From contig JAGGNK010015558.1 of the NCBI GenBank assembly GCA_017590115.1, positions 607,841 to 671,840 on the forward strand: a stretch of 64,000 bases of DNA, given 5' to 3'. The position numbers and the translations under genes were made by a program. Below, piece after piece: positions 47,786 to 58,690 of this stretch. The notes under the pieces are model-generated. The model did not search any database. It was given only the letters and a program-made list of their open reading frames with translations, and was not told the origin of the DNA. Positions within the stretch are counted from its first letter, which is position 1, and each line of letters begins with the position of its first letter. Source of the DNA: Montifringilla adamsi (taxonomy: Eukaryota > Chordata > Aves > Passeriformes > Passeridae).

Positions 47786-50700
47786 CTTTTGTGTTTGGTC
47801 ACTCAGATACCTCAGATCCTTCCTGCAAAAAAGCTTAGCACACAATGAGTTTCTACCTTGGGTAATGGTATGCTAGTCTTTCATAACCCCAGACAAATAA
47901 TCTCAGTAAAGCAACAATGCAACAGTGTTACATCAGTTGAAGGCGACCCAGCGTTCCTTTTTTGGCTGTAAGGGGCGAGGACTACTGAGAATATCTTGGT
48001 CTCCTGTCAAAAGCATTTTTTAGATGCTATTTTGTTCTGGATTTTTGCCTCATGAGATTTTTTCCTATCTCAGTCCCAAGCCAGGGCTCTGGAAAAACAC
48101 CTGTAGCAGGTCTTTTCAGTTACACTGAAGTAATTTCATCCCATTTACAGCCCAGTCTGCAGTTAACAAAAAGCTTGTGTCTTGTGTCCTAGGAAAGGTT
48201 GGCTTTACAGTGGACTTTAAGGACCTGCTGCCTTTGGTTCAGGAAAGCGCCCCTGAATGAGGCAGAAGGTCTCTCAAGGGACACATATATTCACTACAGT
48301 CCACACACCAATATCTCTCCATTTTCTCTTCACACAAAGTTGGTGACTATAAGGGAGCACAAATTATTTCCTGTGTAATGGGAATATCCACCCTGAGTTT
48401 GCTGCCTAGGTGCCATAGTATGGGCATCTTATAGGAACACTCACTCCAAGTGGGAACAGTACCCATTGCCAGTTGTCTGTCCATAAAATAGCCTGAATTT
48501 GGTAAAGTTGGGTCATATTGAGGTAAAATTTCTCTTAAAAGCAATTGAAGAATATGCTAAGTTTTCAGAATCAGGATCACTTTAAAGAACTTTCGGTTTC
48601 AACTAGAATCAACAGGTCTTCTTACACTATGGTACCGCCCACAGGAGGTAACAAGGCTGGGCTCCAGAGTTGCCAGCTGGCATCTCCCAAAAGATAAAAC
48701 AGAAGAAAAATACATTTTAGCTTGTGCTTACAAATGGGCAGAGAGTACACCTGAATGTGCAAAGCACCAGCAAGCCAAGCATCAAAAGTGAGATACCGAA
48801 AAGCATGGAAAATGTTGCTCCTATTGAGTGTGGTATTAGTTGGCAGTGTTGGGACTAAATGACTTTCAAAAGCAGCAGCATGTGTTTGCAAACTGACTTG
48901 CCAAACTTGTACATGCATCTGTGGCCTAAGCAGGCTTCCACTTAATGACGTGCCTATTTCCATAAAAACACAGACGCTGCAGTAATGCAAAACAAGAATG
49001 TCTTTAAGTTGGAAAGAAGCATGTCTGTTGCTACAACACATAAATCAGTGGAGTCTGAAGGGACTTTGCAGTGTTGTCACAGGTGATCTGGCTGCAGGGA
49101 CACTGAAAGGTTGAGTGAAACAGCCACAGCACACAATGCAATACTTGCTGTCATTGCAACACCACCAGCAGCATTCACACTTACTGCAATGGCTGGGGCA
49201 GAGAAGTGGAGACAATAAGATGCTGAGACATGTCTGGGATACACAAGAGCAGGTCACTGAGAATGAGATCCTGGCCAAATACACGTAGGTATTTGCTCAT
49301 GTCCTGGCAATGTCTGAATTTCTCAGCTGCACCTCCACAGACTTCAGGTGGAGGTGCATTTGGTTAATCCTCTGCGTTAACCCTAAGAGGAGAAAATGAA
49401 GAGGAGAAAATACACAGAGAAGTTAAATGAGAGAAAATAATCAAATGCATGCCAGCCTTAACCCTGGGCCTTTATTGTACCCAGTAGGTCAATAGGCTTC
49501 CCCCCCCAGCACAGTAGTGCATTTGCTGCTAGGAGGAATGCATCAAAAAGAATAACTGTTTTGTTTGCTGAGGAAACCCAGAGGCCAGGAACACCCGTGT
49601 GATTAGCCCTGTGCTGAGGTGGTTGTTTACTAGAGATGGTAAGAAAGCAATTTAAGGAATTTCAAGTGACATAAATAGGCAGGGCATGATCCAACTGCAG
49701 TGACACAGGCTCTGATCGGCTGTAAAGGGAATCAACCTTTTTTTCTCTGTGGCCTAAATCACAAATGCCACCAAATTCTTCCCACAATGTAAATCAAGAA
49801 TAAAGTGCAACTATGTTTCCTTTATTACATCTGAGATTAATTTTTGAGACACTAATAGCACTACAGCTATCCTTGTCTTTCTAAAAAACATCAGTTCTGC
49901 TTGCGTGCTGATCTAACATTCATGGGGACAATTTTCTGCCAAGCAACACTAAATTTTTATGGCCAGACATAAGTGCAAGTTGCTAAAGCAGAGGCGCGTG
50001 TAGTGCTGTAATGATGGCTATTTATTAGCAGTCTTGATAGCTGAAACATGCCATTTTTAAAGCACTTTAATGCCTAGCGGGGATTTGATGCCTCTTTTCA
50101 CTAATACTTCTCCTACTTTATGTACTTTCCACTATATGCTGTATGACAGTCTACTTCATAATTCATCCTCTGCTTGTGCTCTCCTGGCTCTATGTACCCT
50201 CTTTATCTTCTGCCATTTTTACTTTCTTTTCCTAATATACCTCTAAGGTATTCTACAGGAGCAGCAGACTGTGTACATCCTCCAGGTGGGCTGTGATCAT
50301 GCAGAACAGAGGGAAAGACCCCTGCCCTGGCATGCCTGGAGAGACATTCTCCATGATGAAAAGAGCACTTTGCTGCAACAGCCTTGTGAAGCAGGTCTAG
50401 GACTGCCCATTGATTCTTCTGTAGCGCCCTGGCTGCTTTGTGGAAAGCACCTCAGTGGCACCTTCATGCCACGCAGGCAGCTCTTTGGATCTTGCAGGAG
50501 TCTAACTGAAAATAAGGATAGTGCAGCATCAGGAACAACCTCCTTGCCTTAGAAAACATGCTCTTCTTTCCCAAAGGCAGGAGGGAGGGAGCAAGGGAGG
50601 AAGAGCAATATATGATCACAAGGTTCAGGGATTTCTAGATGCTTTTATGAAATATCTGGCATTTTTCAGAAACCTCCTCAGGATCTCCTTTTCCTGCAGC

Positions 50701-51153
50701 TTCCCCACACAGCAGTTGTGTTTACTGTCAATCTCACACAAATGTGTCTAGTGTCATCCTACTGTTCCCAGCGCCCTGAAAGAACAGCACTGAGCCAGAA
50801 TGCTTGAGGAGGCAGCTGGCAGCATTGCAGCAATTTCTCACCTCACAAAACCCCTTGGTCTACAGACAAAAATATTTTGTAGTTGCTACAGACCTGCTTG
50901 ATTTTTCACCCTAGCTGACAGCAAGTTTATTCTGCACTGAGCAAATTCTAGGGCAAAGAGGAAGGTGGGAGAAAAGCAGTTTGAGCACATTTCTCATCTT
51001 TTCCCACTAGAAATCAAGAATAACAGAAGACAAGGAAGTAAGAACTCCCACCTCACACTGTTGTGGTGCACCAGTTTTAATTGTTCTCTTGCACTGAGTG
51101 ATTGGGAATTTGCACAGAATAGTTTTATACTGCACTCTATAGCTTATGTTATA
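47786..51153. other. non-coding stretch, possible conserved element at 49760-50100
   Basis: No gene recognised; a 139-codon minus-strand frame at 48622-49041 has no known motif. The sequence at 49760-50100 is AT-rich, non-repetitive and well mixed, with TAAT-containing words, of the kind often seen in vertebrate enhancers. Conservation cannot be tested here. Confidence 0.45.
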
Positions 51154-51158
51154 TCACA
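51154..51158. repeat. left target-site duplication TCACA
   Basis: Matches 51514-51518 exactly. Confidence 0.8.
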
Positions 51159-51272
51159 TGGTTTGTTATCCCTTTCCCCCATCACACGGTGTTTCCCTCA
51201 CCCACCCCAGTACCCCCCTGGTGGTCTCTCCCCTGGGTTACCACTTCCCTTACCACTCCTCACTGGTGTCCC

Positions 51273-51318
51273 ATTGGCTGCGGACCTCTCCCTCTGTCCC
51301 CATCCCCGGGGTATAAAA
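51273..51318 (+). promoter_or_regulatory. LTR core promoter (CCAAT and TATA)
   Basis: ATTGG at 51273-51277 and TATAAAA at 51312-51318, in a GC-rich setting ending CCCCGGGG just before the TATA. Predicted start lies about 30 bases further, near 51345. It could drive transcription rightwards into the flanking DNA. Confidence 0.7.
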
Positions 51319-51381
51319 GCTCCCTGCTGCCAGGGAACGCCCTTTTCTCCCATGGGTTTGTCCACCTGATGTGTTTCTTGG

Positions 51382-51387
51382 AATAAA
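51382..51387 (+). terminator. LTR poly(A) signal AATAAA
   Basis: Canonical AATAAA about 64 bases downstream of the TATA box, with a TG/T-rich region following at about 51440-51465. Confidence 0.7.
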
Positions 51388-51513
51388 GGAAAATGTTTCC
51401 CAGGTGGAGAAGAGCGCTCCTCAGTCTTTTTCCTTTGTCTATGAAATATTGTGTGGGCAAGGGTCTATAGCTAGCCGGAGTGGACCCCAACGCTCAGGAA
51501 ACACGATTCTTCA

Positions 51514-51518
51514 TCACA
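51514..51518. repeat. right target-site duplication TCACA
   Basis: Second copy of the 5-bp duplicated target. Confidence 0.8.
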
Positions 51519-51823
51519 CTGTGTGGCATATTTTAGAGCCCTCTTTGCTGCAACATTTAGTCACACACTGTCAAGTTCTTGCATGTCACCAAGGTCTTTC
51601 TGGTCCTCTTTATAGTCGTATGGCTGCCTATGTTTCACATGTCAACAAACTGCAATTTTGCATGCTATATCAGCAAAATTTTGCTTTTCGAAGTCTTCTG
51701 TTTTTCCATCTAGCAAATGATGCTCCACTTCTGTGCCTCAGGAAAAGCATTTTTCCATTCTGCAGCAAGAGTATTTTCTTTTTGAAACCTCAGCTCTTAC
51801 AGGAGTTGTCTACACTACAGCTG

Positions 51824-51845
51824 CAAATCAAATCAAATCAAATCA
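51824..51845 (+). repeat. (CAAAT)4.4 microsatellite
   Basis: Four perfect CAAAT units and a partial fifth. Confidence 0.95.
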
Positions 51846-54289
51846 GCACAAATACAGGGGGTTTTTTCCTACTTTCTGCAATGAAATGTGACCAAAAAAA
51901 AATGTTGCCAGGAAAATCAATTGTTTTGTTTCAGGGGTTTTTTTTAAAGAAAAAGTAGACACAAAGCTATCATGGTCAGGCAAATGAGCATATTCCTCTT
52001 TCACCCTAGGATTAATTATATTTTGCTAAGTTTAAATCCATTCCTTATTACCTCCCATTAAATCAATACAGCAAACTTAGAAATTATGGTGTCAGAAATT
52101 ATATCAAGCATATAGTTCAAAGCAAATTGTTTCTTCTTCTTTCCTTTTTTTATTTTTTAATTAAAACTGATGCATCCAGCTATGGAAAAATTTTTATATA
52201 CAAATACAAGCACCTGAGGGGATTATATTTGTTCACAATTGCATGTGCATATACAGTTGCTTAGGCCTGGAAATAAGCACTTAAATTCCTGCACTGCCCA
52301 CAAAGAGATTTCTTACCCTGGAAGGTCAATTAGTTTTTGAGATTATTAATTCCTCTACCAAAGGTTATTTTTACAGGAAAATATGGCATTTCTGAGATTC
52401 TGAGATGATATTCTAACTGACACTATTGTTAAGGTAATGTTTTGACACTTCTGATTATATTTAGGCTGTTTCCTCCCACCATCTTCAAGACAGCTTTGCA
52501 TTGCCCTTTGCTGAATTTAGAGATGAAGCAATAGTTTGTTTTCCTAAGGATGAAAGGTTTGTGCTGTTACATTGCCTATATAGGCTCTCCAAAATGAATA
52601 GCTCACAAATGCTGTGAAGCAGTTTCAACACAACAGCAGAGCTCTCACAAGTGTCGAGTATCTTAAGTTTCAAGAAAATAGATGGTGTACTTATCACAGG
52701 GTATGGCTGGCCCAGGGTTGCAGTTTGCTTCAATTCTCTGTGCTTCCACCCTCATTTTTTCACTTTCCTGCTACTGCTCTTTTGGGAAAGAGGCAGTCAA
52801 GAAAAGGTAAGAGGGAAGCACAAATTGAAGGCAATGGTCTAGAAAGGAAAAGGTGCAGCTAGCAACCAAAAACATGCACGAGGACTGCTCAGCCCATGAC
52901 TTCCATCCACATTACATCCGTAATTTCTCCTGACAGACCTGACACCACACACAAATACAATCACTACACCCCAGATACAGCAATGTGTTAACAAAAGGAC
53001 TGATGAAGGAGCAATAGATGAAAAAAAGAAAAATCCTCTTGTTGGCATTAAAAAATATTGCTCCCAGGAAATTTAGAAGCTGTATATAGTATAAACTTGG
53101 CTGGACACATGCAGGTCACTGTAACAGTTCAGCTGAATCTGGATCCTGACACTCTTAGTTTGTTCCACTCCACTCAGAATCAGACATTTAATGAAACCTT
53201 CCAGCTGTGCAGTGAAGCCATATTTTACTATCCTGTGTAATCATTTGGCTTGCCTAAATTGGGATGCCACACAAATACACCCTATGCAAAACATAGATGC
53301 TTTATTTGTTAAAATAACATCTTTGCTGCTTCTCAAAAAGAGACTAAATTAATACAAAAATTTTTAAAAATAAGAATACTTGTTTCAGAAAAAACTATGG
53401 CTGCTTATTGAGGTATGGACCCATGTTTGCAGAGCCAGAAGCAGATTTTACAAAGTCACTTTTCTTTGTTTGCATCATGAAGTATATTCCCCTTTAAATA
53501 CACACTCCAAAATTGCACTTGAAAAAAAGGTGTTGCTAGGTGGAAAGCCAAGTAAACAGTATTGTTCATACTTGCATTGTTGTTTTTCACTGTATTTCAA
53601 TCATGTTTTCAAGTCTGGTAGACTAGTGACTGACCTTACATATGCACTCAAGGCTCAGACATGAAAAATCACTCTGCCACATATCCCCAATTCTAGGCAC
53701 AGATACACAGAGGAAGAAATACTCTATCTTCACACAGAAATAATCTTGACTGCTTGGTCTATGTCTGAATACACCACTGGGACTCTGATATGGCTTTTCT
53801 CTTGCCCTATATTCCCAAAGAAGTTGTCTGCATCGCTACTGTCCCAGAGTGCCTACAGATAAATGCCGGTACACGAAACCAGACTACAGCTCACATATCA
53901 ATCCCAGATCAAATAATTTCTATGCTGTAGCTTTTGTGTGGAGATTCCAAACAATCTACCTGTGATGCAACTGACAGTGCCTACATTTTAGCTATTATAT
54001 CTTTGGTATTATCTGTGAGACTGAGGTGCATCCACTCTATGTTCATTGCAGCTCTTTGAGCCTCCTACTTCTGCTGAAGCACTAAAGATTTTGGCACATG
54101 CCAAGTGCACTCAGTTTGCATTTACCTCAACTTGCATTTACCGGCTAAGCACCTAGCAGCATCCAGCCTCAAAGACAATTTCTTGCTAGTCTGCATCTAA
54201 ACTTTGCCACTAAGGCCTAGGCTCACATGAAGTTAATGCTCCTCCTTCATTGGTATAAACATAAGTAAAATGTGAGATGAGAAAAAACC

Positions 54290-54620
54290 TTGCAGCAGAA
54301 TAATTTCTGACAGTTTATGGTTAAAAGAACAGAGAAGCGCAATTTGAAATCATTGTTTATGTAACAAGAACCTGTGAACAGCACTAATATTTAATTGAGG
54401 GTAAAGTAACTGAAGGAGAATTGCTTGGAGATCTGCCAGAAGGATTTTAACAGCTGGAAGTTGAAAAATGATTAATTTTGACAGCAATAAACATGCCATG
54501 TTCATAAGCAATTATGTTTTGGTTTCTGAGCTGTTTGAATTATTTTCTCTGTACTATTAACATTTTATTACCCAGATAGGAATTTGGATTAATGTAATTT
54601 AGGAAATTAATTGAAACCCA
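54290..54620. promoter_or_regulatory. candidate conserved regulatory element
   Basis: AT-rich, non-repetitive sequence with several TAAT-core homeodomain-type words: TTAATTG near 54391, ATTAATTT near 54471, ATTAATGTAATTT near 54588 and AATTAATTG near 54606. This resembles vertebrate developmental enhancers but is inference from composition only. Confidence 0.2.
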
Positions 54621-55633
54621 CTTTTCCCCTAGCAGGTACCCACTTATCTTGGGAAAAGAAAAGTGAAAGCATTCTGGAATGAGTAATTCCTAAGAACTGA
54701 TCTCAGTGAAAAGTGACCACACTTAACACCATCTCTTGAGAGATAACAAGGTATGACTGCCAGGACAAGCCCAAGAAAAGAGAAAAACACAGAGTTCTCT
54801 TGAACAGGCAGTAGCTGCAATACGCCTTCTACCTGGCTTTGTTATCTCTCCTGGCATAAAACAGTAGCTACCAAAGCCATAGAAGTTACAAAATACAGTC
54901 TCCTTTTAACAGATGCAAGCATAACCCTGACTGCATCAAGACAGAGGGAAAGAGCATTAAGGTAAGCTAAAATAATTTCTTGAGTGTACTACACAATTAT
55001 ATACGAGCATTGGAGTGGTCAAAGTGAAATACATTGGCTGGTCTTACTAACTTCGTGGTGGACCTTGAAAATGCAGTGGAAACAAGATATGGGGAATGGG
55101 AGGTCTAAAAAGACAGGTTTAAGAGATATCAGGTAAGGGAGGGCATTCTCAACCACGGAACAACCTGCAGACATTACTTAGTGGAAGATGAGGTATGGTC
55201 CTAGCCATACAGAATATTTAACCAGTAAACAAAGCCTCCCTGGACATGCTCTACCTTAAGCACAGTCCAGTACAAACTTCTAGCCAGCCAGGAAGAGTAA
55301 GCAGCCTAATTACACCCCATTACAGGCAGACACTAAGATGAATGGATACAGCTCTCCAGTTGTAGATGACCATCTTCTGAAGCCAATCCATAAAAAAAGG
55401 ACAAGGCACCATTGACAGCCCAAGTGGAAGGAAAGACCAAAGCTAGCTCTCCCTCCTACCTGTGTCTCAAAGAACTTGTCCAGATGTCTGGAGATAAGAG
55501 AACCCGGAGGAAACAGATAAAAACAACCTTGCTTAGGGAAGAACATGACTGGGAATTTTCTTTCTTGAAACTGCTATGGTTACAGATGTAAGAAATTATT
55601 CACAATTAATAGCAAGGAAGGGCTGCTGCAACA

Positions 55634-55680
55634 GCCAGTTCTGAGGTACTGCCAGTTCTGAGGTACTGCCAGTTCCGAGG
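55634..55680 (+). repeat. 17-bp tandem repeat, 2.7 copies
   Basis: GCCAGTTCTGAGGTACT at 55634-55650 and 55651-55667, then a third partial copy with a substitution (GCCAGTTCCGAGGA). Near-identity indicates recent slippage. Confidence 0.93.
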
Positions 55681-56359
55681 AGCTCACAATGAAACACAAC
55701 CTCCTTCACCTGCCTGTATTGTCTATGTGAAACAAAAGCAGGCTCAATTTGCAGTGGTTTTCACAGGGAACATTTTGTATGGATAATTCAAACATCAGCC
55801 CTCAGGTCTGCCATCAGGGAAGCCTCACCTCACCTCCTGTGGGACTGAACAGAGCAAACGGTGGTGCAGCCCCATGTGCAGGCTGGGGAGCAGCAGCTAA
55901 CAGAAAACAAGATGCAGGGTGCTGCACTGGCACGGCAAATGCACTGATAGGCACACACCACCTGCTAGATAAACACGTGTGATCTCAGTGTGGAAGGGGA
56001 GAATGCTTCAACTAATCCTTCTCTCTCTGCTGCACATCACCCAGCCTTTACAAAGCTGAGTAGAGGCTGATTTGTTGCAGTGCACTTTTGTCCTAGCATG
56101 GGAGATTCCCAAGTTCACATATAATCTCCTGGCTTTCTTCCTCACTATAAGAGGAATTTAAAATATTTGCCAAGCCCTTGGCATAGTTTTTGAAACCAAG
56201 AACTAGTAAAACAAGGTGAAGAAGGCAGTTGCAGGAGGGCAGTTACGTTTAGGATGTGGCACTTGGGAACCCTCTGGTGTTACTTTGATCCAGGCATTTG
56301 ATGGGTGTTTAAACTGGTCTCTAAAGACAATGATTAACTTAGACTAGATACACTGTTCT

Positions 56360-56580
56360 CAAAGGGCTTTACTTCAGGAAGATGAGTTAGCTCACAGGCT
56401 GTTTTGTAGACTAGGTTGCAACTGGATATATAGGAAATACAGTGAACTAAGAGGAGGATTATCACCAGTTTTCCTTAGAGTGGACTATTGCATGCTTAAT
56501 TAGGCCTCCATCTAGTCAGTTTAAAAGAGAAAATTCCTTCAAAATGCTTACTTCCACCTTCATTGTGCTCATTTCACCTG
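56360..56580 (+). repeat. diverged direct repeat, left copy
   Basis: The core at 56467-56580 matches 57261-57378. Shared blocks in order are GCATG.TTA, GCCTCCATCTAGT.AGT, AGAAAATTCCTTCAAAATG and TTCCACC, at roughly 80 percent identity by eye. Weaker similarity (GCAA.TGGAT, CAGGAAGATG) extends leftwards to about 56360. It is not a repeat family I can name. Confidence 0.7.
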
Positions 56581-56951
56581 TAGATGCTCCGAGGTTCAGA
56601 GATAACTAGAAAGAAAGGAGGACAGAGTGAATGTAGCAGAGAAGAAAAGGACAGGTGAGTCAGATTTTGTTGGGCCACACTTTATTGTTATGGGTGTGTT
56701 GAAATCAGGCAGAGTTCGAACAAGGTGCCTATCACCAGGTTTTTCCTTCATGGTGAAAATTACATGGCCCCTGTAATTTGTCAGAAATCTTTCACAGGTG
56801 GAAGCTGAGAACAAGAGCATCAGCCCCACATGTGGAATGCCTGACTCACTAACAACGCCTGGGCTGAGCCAGGGGGTTTATTGGCTAAACCTCCAGACAG
56901 TGTCAAAATTAAAGTTTGTTTAAAAGAGAAATCTGAGAAGCTGCCAAGAAT

Positions 56952-57128
56952 GAATGGACATTTCTTTCTGTGTAACCTCCCAGGGTTTTATTTCAGGAAG
57001 GGCTAAGCAGGGTCTTGGCATTTAGCCCCAGGAAGCATCGTGCTTATTCAGTCCCATCCAACCCACCACATCCCTGCATGCATGGACATTTCTTCCATTG
57101 TAATTTCACAGTGTTTTATTTCACTAGG
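56952..57128 (+). repeat. second direct-repeat pair (about 48 bp units)
   Basis: ATGGACATTTCTT at 56954 and 57082 begins two copies. The first runs through GTAACCTCCCAGGGTTTTATTTCA and the second through GTAATTTCACAGTGTTTTATTTCA. Spacing is about 129 bases, and the pair lies between the two copies of the larger direct repeat. Confidence 0.7.
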
Positions 57129-57149
57129 TTACTTCAATCTTAGAAAAAG

Positions 57150-57378
57150 AGGTTTTAACCAGGAAGATGGTTACAATGAGCATCATGTGCTATTAAGTGT
57201 TTTTGATATTTAATGTCATGGCATGTATAAGCACCGTGCAAATTGGATTAGATTCAGAAATAGTCTCCTTTAGGGTGCACTAGTGCATGTTTATTGAGCC
57301 TCCATCTAGTTAGTGTCAAACAGAAAATTCCTTCAAAATGGCTGATTTCCACCGCTGTTTTGCTCATTCTATCATCAG
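57150..57378 (+). repeat. diverged direct repeat, right copy
   Basis: Counterpart of 56360-56580 in the same orientation, offset about 795 bases. Best-conserved block is 57292-57340. Confidence 0.7.
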
Positions 57379-58175
57379 CTTTTTTTCATTGGAGGACAAT
57401 TAAAGAAGGAACAGTTGGCAAGAAAAATGAACAACAGTTAATTCAAAGACCCCCTTTTAAATGCTTTGTTTTCTCTGTGCACTTTGGGGATCACAGTCAC
57501 AAAGAGAGTTTTATATGAAAAAGGAAGAATTCTGGGTTTCCTACTTGGAAAAAATAATTTGAGTAAATGTTTAGGCTTGCCCAAATGCAACAATTTACAG
57601 TGGCTCCAGAAACCAAACTTTAACAGATACGACACAGTAAGAAAACTGAATCACAGTCCTGATACTTTTTTTGGTTTGCATTGATAAAATGTGCAAGACG
57701 TACCTCTCCTCTGGCAACATTTCTTTCCTTTCTCCTTATTAATACAGAGTCTTGTTATTGCAACCATCTAATAATCAGCTATCAACAAACTACTTTTGCA
57801 GCCACTCCAAAATGCAGCTACACATTTGCCTTGCAGAGAGTGCAGAGGGGTAGGATTCATTAGGACATGTCATGGAATTACAGTGCTTTCCTTGCTGGCT
57901 GTTAGTCATCTCAGATGCTACCTAGTGCTAGCTAGGAAAGCTAGCTCAACTGTTTGATGTAGTAAGTAGGAATTTTGACATGGTCTTCAACAGAGCCAGT
58001 GTCTCAGGTCAGCTGCAAAAAAAGATGCTGCAGGATGTTAAGCATTTGGTCTTCTCATTTAAGAATTGAAAATATTTCGTGCTTCCTAACAGCAAAACAT
58101 CTTTGATGTGTCATATTTTAAACAAGACCCATGTATTTAAAAATCCTGTGGTCAGTTTACCACTTGTTCTCCCAG
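57379..58175. other. non-coding stretch
   Basis: No gene or repeat family recognised. Confidence 0.5.
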
Positions 58176-58690
58176 AATCACAGAACCATTGGGGTTGGAA
58201 GGGACCTCTGGAGATCATCCAGTAGAAGCCTCCTGCCAAGGCAGGATTACCCAGAGCAGGTGACACAGGAACATGTCCAAGTAGATTTTGAATGGCTCCA
58301 CAGCCTTCCTGGGCAGTCTGTTCCAGTGCTCTGCTATCCTGCAATGCAAAGCTCTTCCTCATGTTGAGGTGGAACTTGTGTTTTTAGTTTAAGGCCATTG
58401 TTCCTTGTCCTGACACTGGACACCACTGAAAAGAGTCTGGCACCATCCTCTTGACACCTGCCTTTGAGATAGTTATAAGCATTAATGAAAGTCCCTCTCA
58501 GTCTTCTGTTCTCTGCACTAAACAGACCTAGCTCTTTCAGTCTCTTCTCATAAAAGAAATGCTCCAGACTCATCATTTTGGTCACCTCTGCTGAATCCCC
58601 TTCAGCTGTTCCTTGTCTTTCTTGTCCTGAAGAGCCCAGAACTGGACACAGGACTCCAGATGTGGCCTCACTACGGACGAGTAGTTCTCA
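58176..58690 (-). mobile_element. CR1 LINE, truncated 3' part
   Basis: The plus strand reads as CR1 reverse complement: CAGAATCACAGAACCATTGG, GGAAGGGACCTCTGGAGATC, CCTTCCTGGGCAGTCTGTTCC, CATTGTTCCTTGTCCTGACAC, CACCACTGAAAAGAGTCTGG, then CCCAGAACTGGACACAGGAC and CCAGATGTGGCCTCAC. It belongs to a different subfamily from the copies at 19.7 and 25.7 kb, judged by the GGACACCACTGAAAAGAG block. It is moderately diverged, 5'-truncated and without an intact frame. Confidence 0.95.

Larger units (their letters stand above)
51159..51513 (+). mobile_element. solo ERV LTR, 355 bp, plus orientation
   Basis: A compact LTR with TG...CA ends (TGGTTTGTTATCCC at the left, GATTCTTCA at the right) and a perfect 5-bp duplication, TCACA, on both sides. 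It keeps a full promoter layout: reversed CCAAT (ATTGG, 51273-51277), TATAAAA (51312-51318) and AATAAA (51382-51387), about 35 and 64 bases apart. U3 is pyrimidine-rich. The 5-bp duplication favours an ERVL- or gamma-like origin, but the family is not certain. A 195-codon frame (51371-51958) starts in its R region and runs into flanking DNA; it is not supported as a gene. Confidence 0.88.
51519..56359. other. non-coding stretch
   Basis: No gene recognised. Contains a CAAAT pentanucleotide repeat (51824), a 17-bp tandem repeat (55634) and an AT-rich, homeodomain-site-rich segment (54290-54620). Longest frames are under 100 codons apart from the one leaving the LTR. Confidence 0.5.

Noticed and set aside
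48622..49041. 139-codon minus-strand frame
   Set aside because: No domain and no supporting splice or promoter context.
51371..51958. 195-codon plus-strand open frame
   Set aside because: It begins inside the 355-bp LTR and runs into unrelated flanking DNA across the duplication; no domain.
57917..57945. Short inverted repeat of GCTAGCT words
   Set aside because: Seven-base arms only, with no larger structure.
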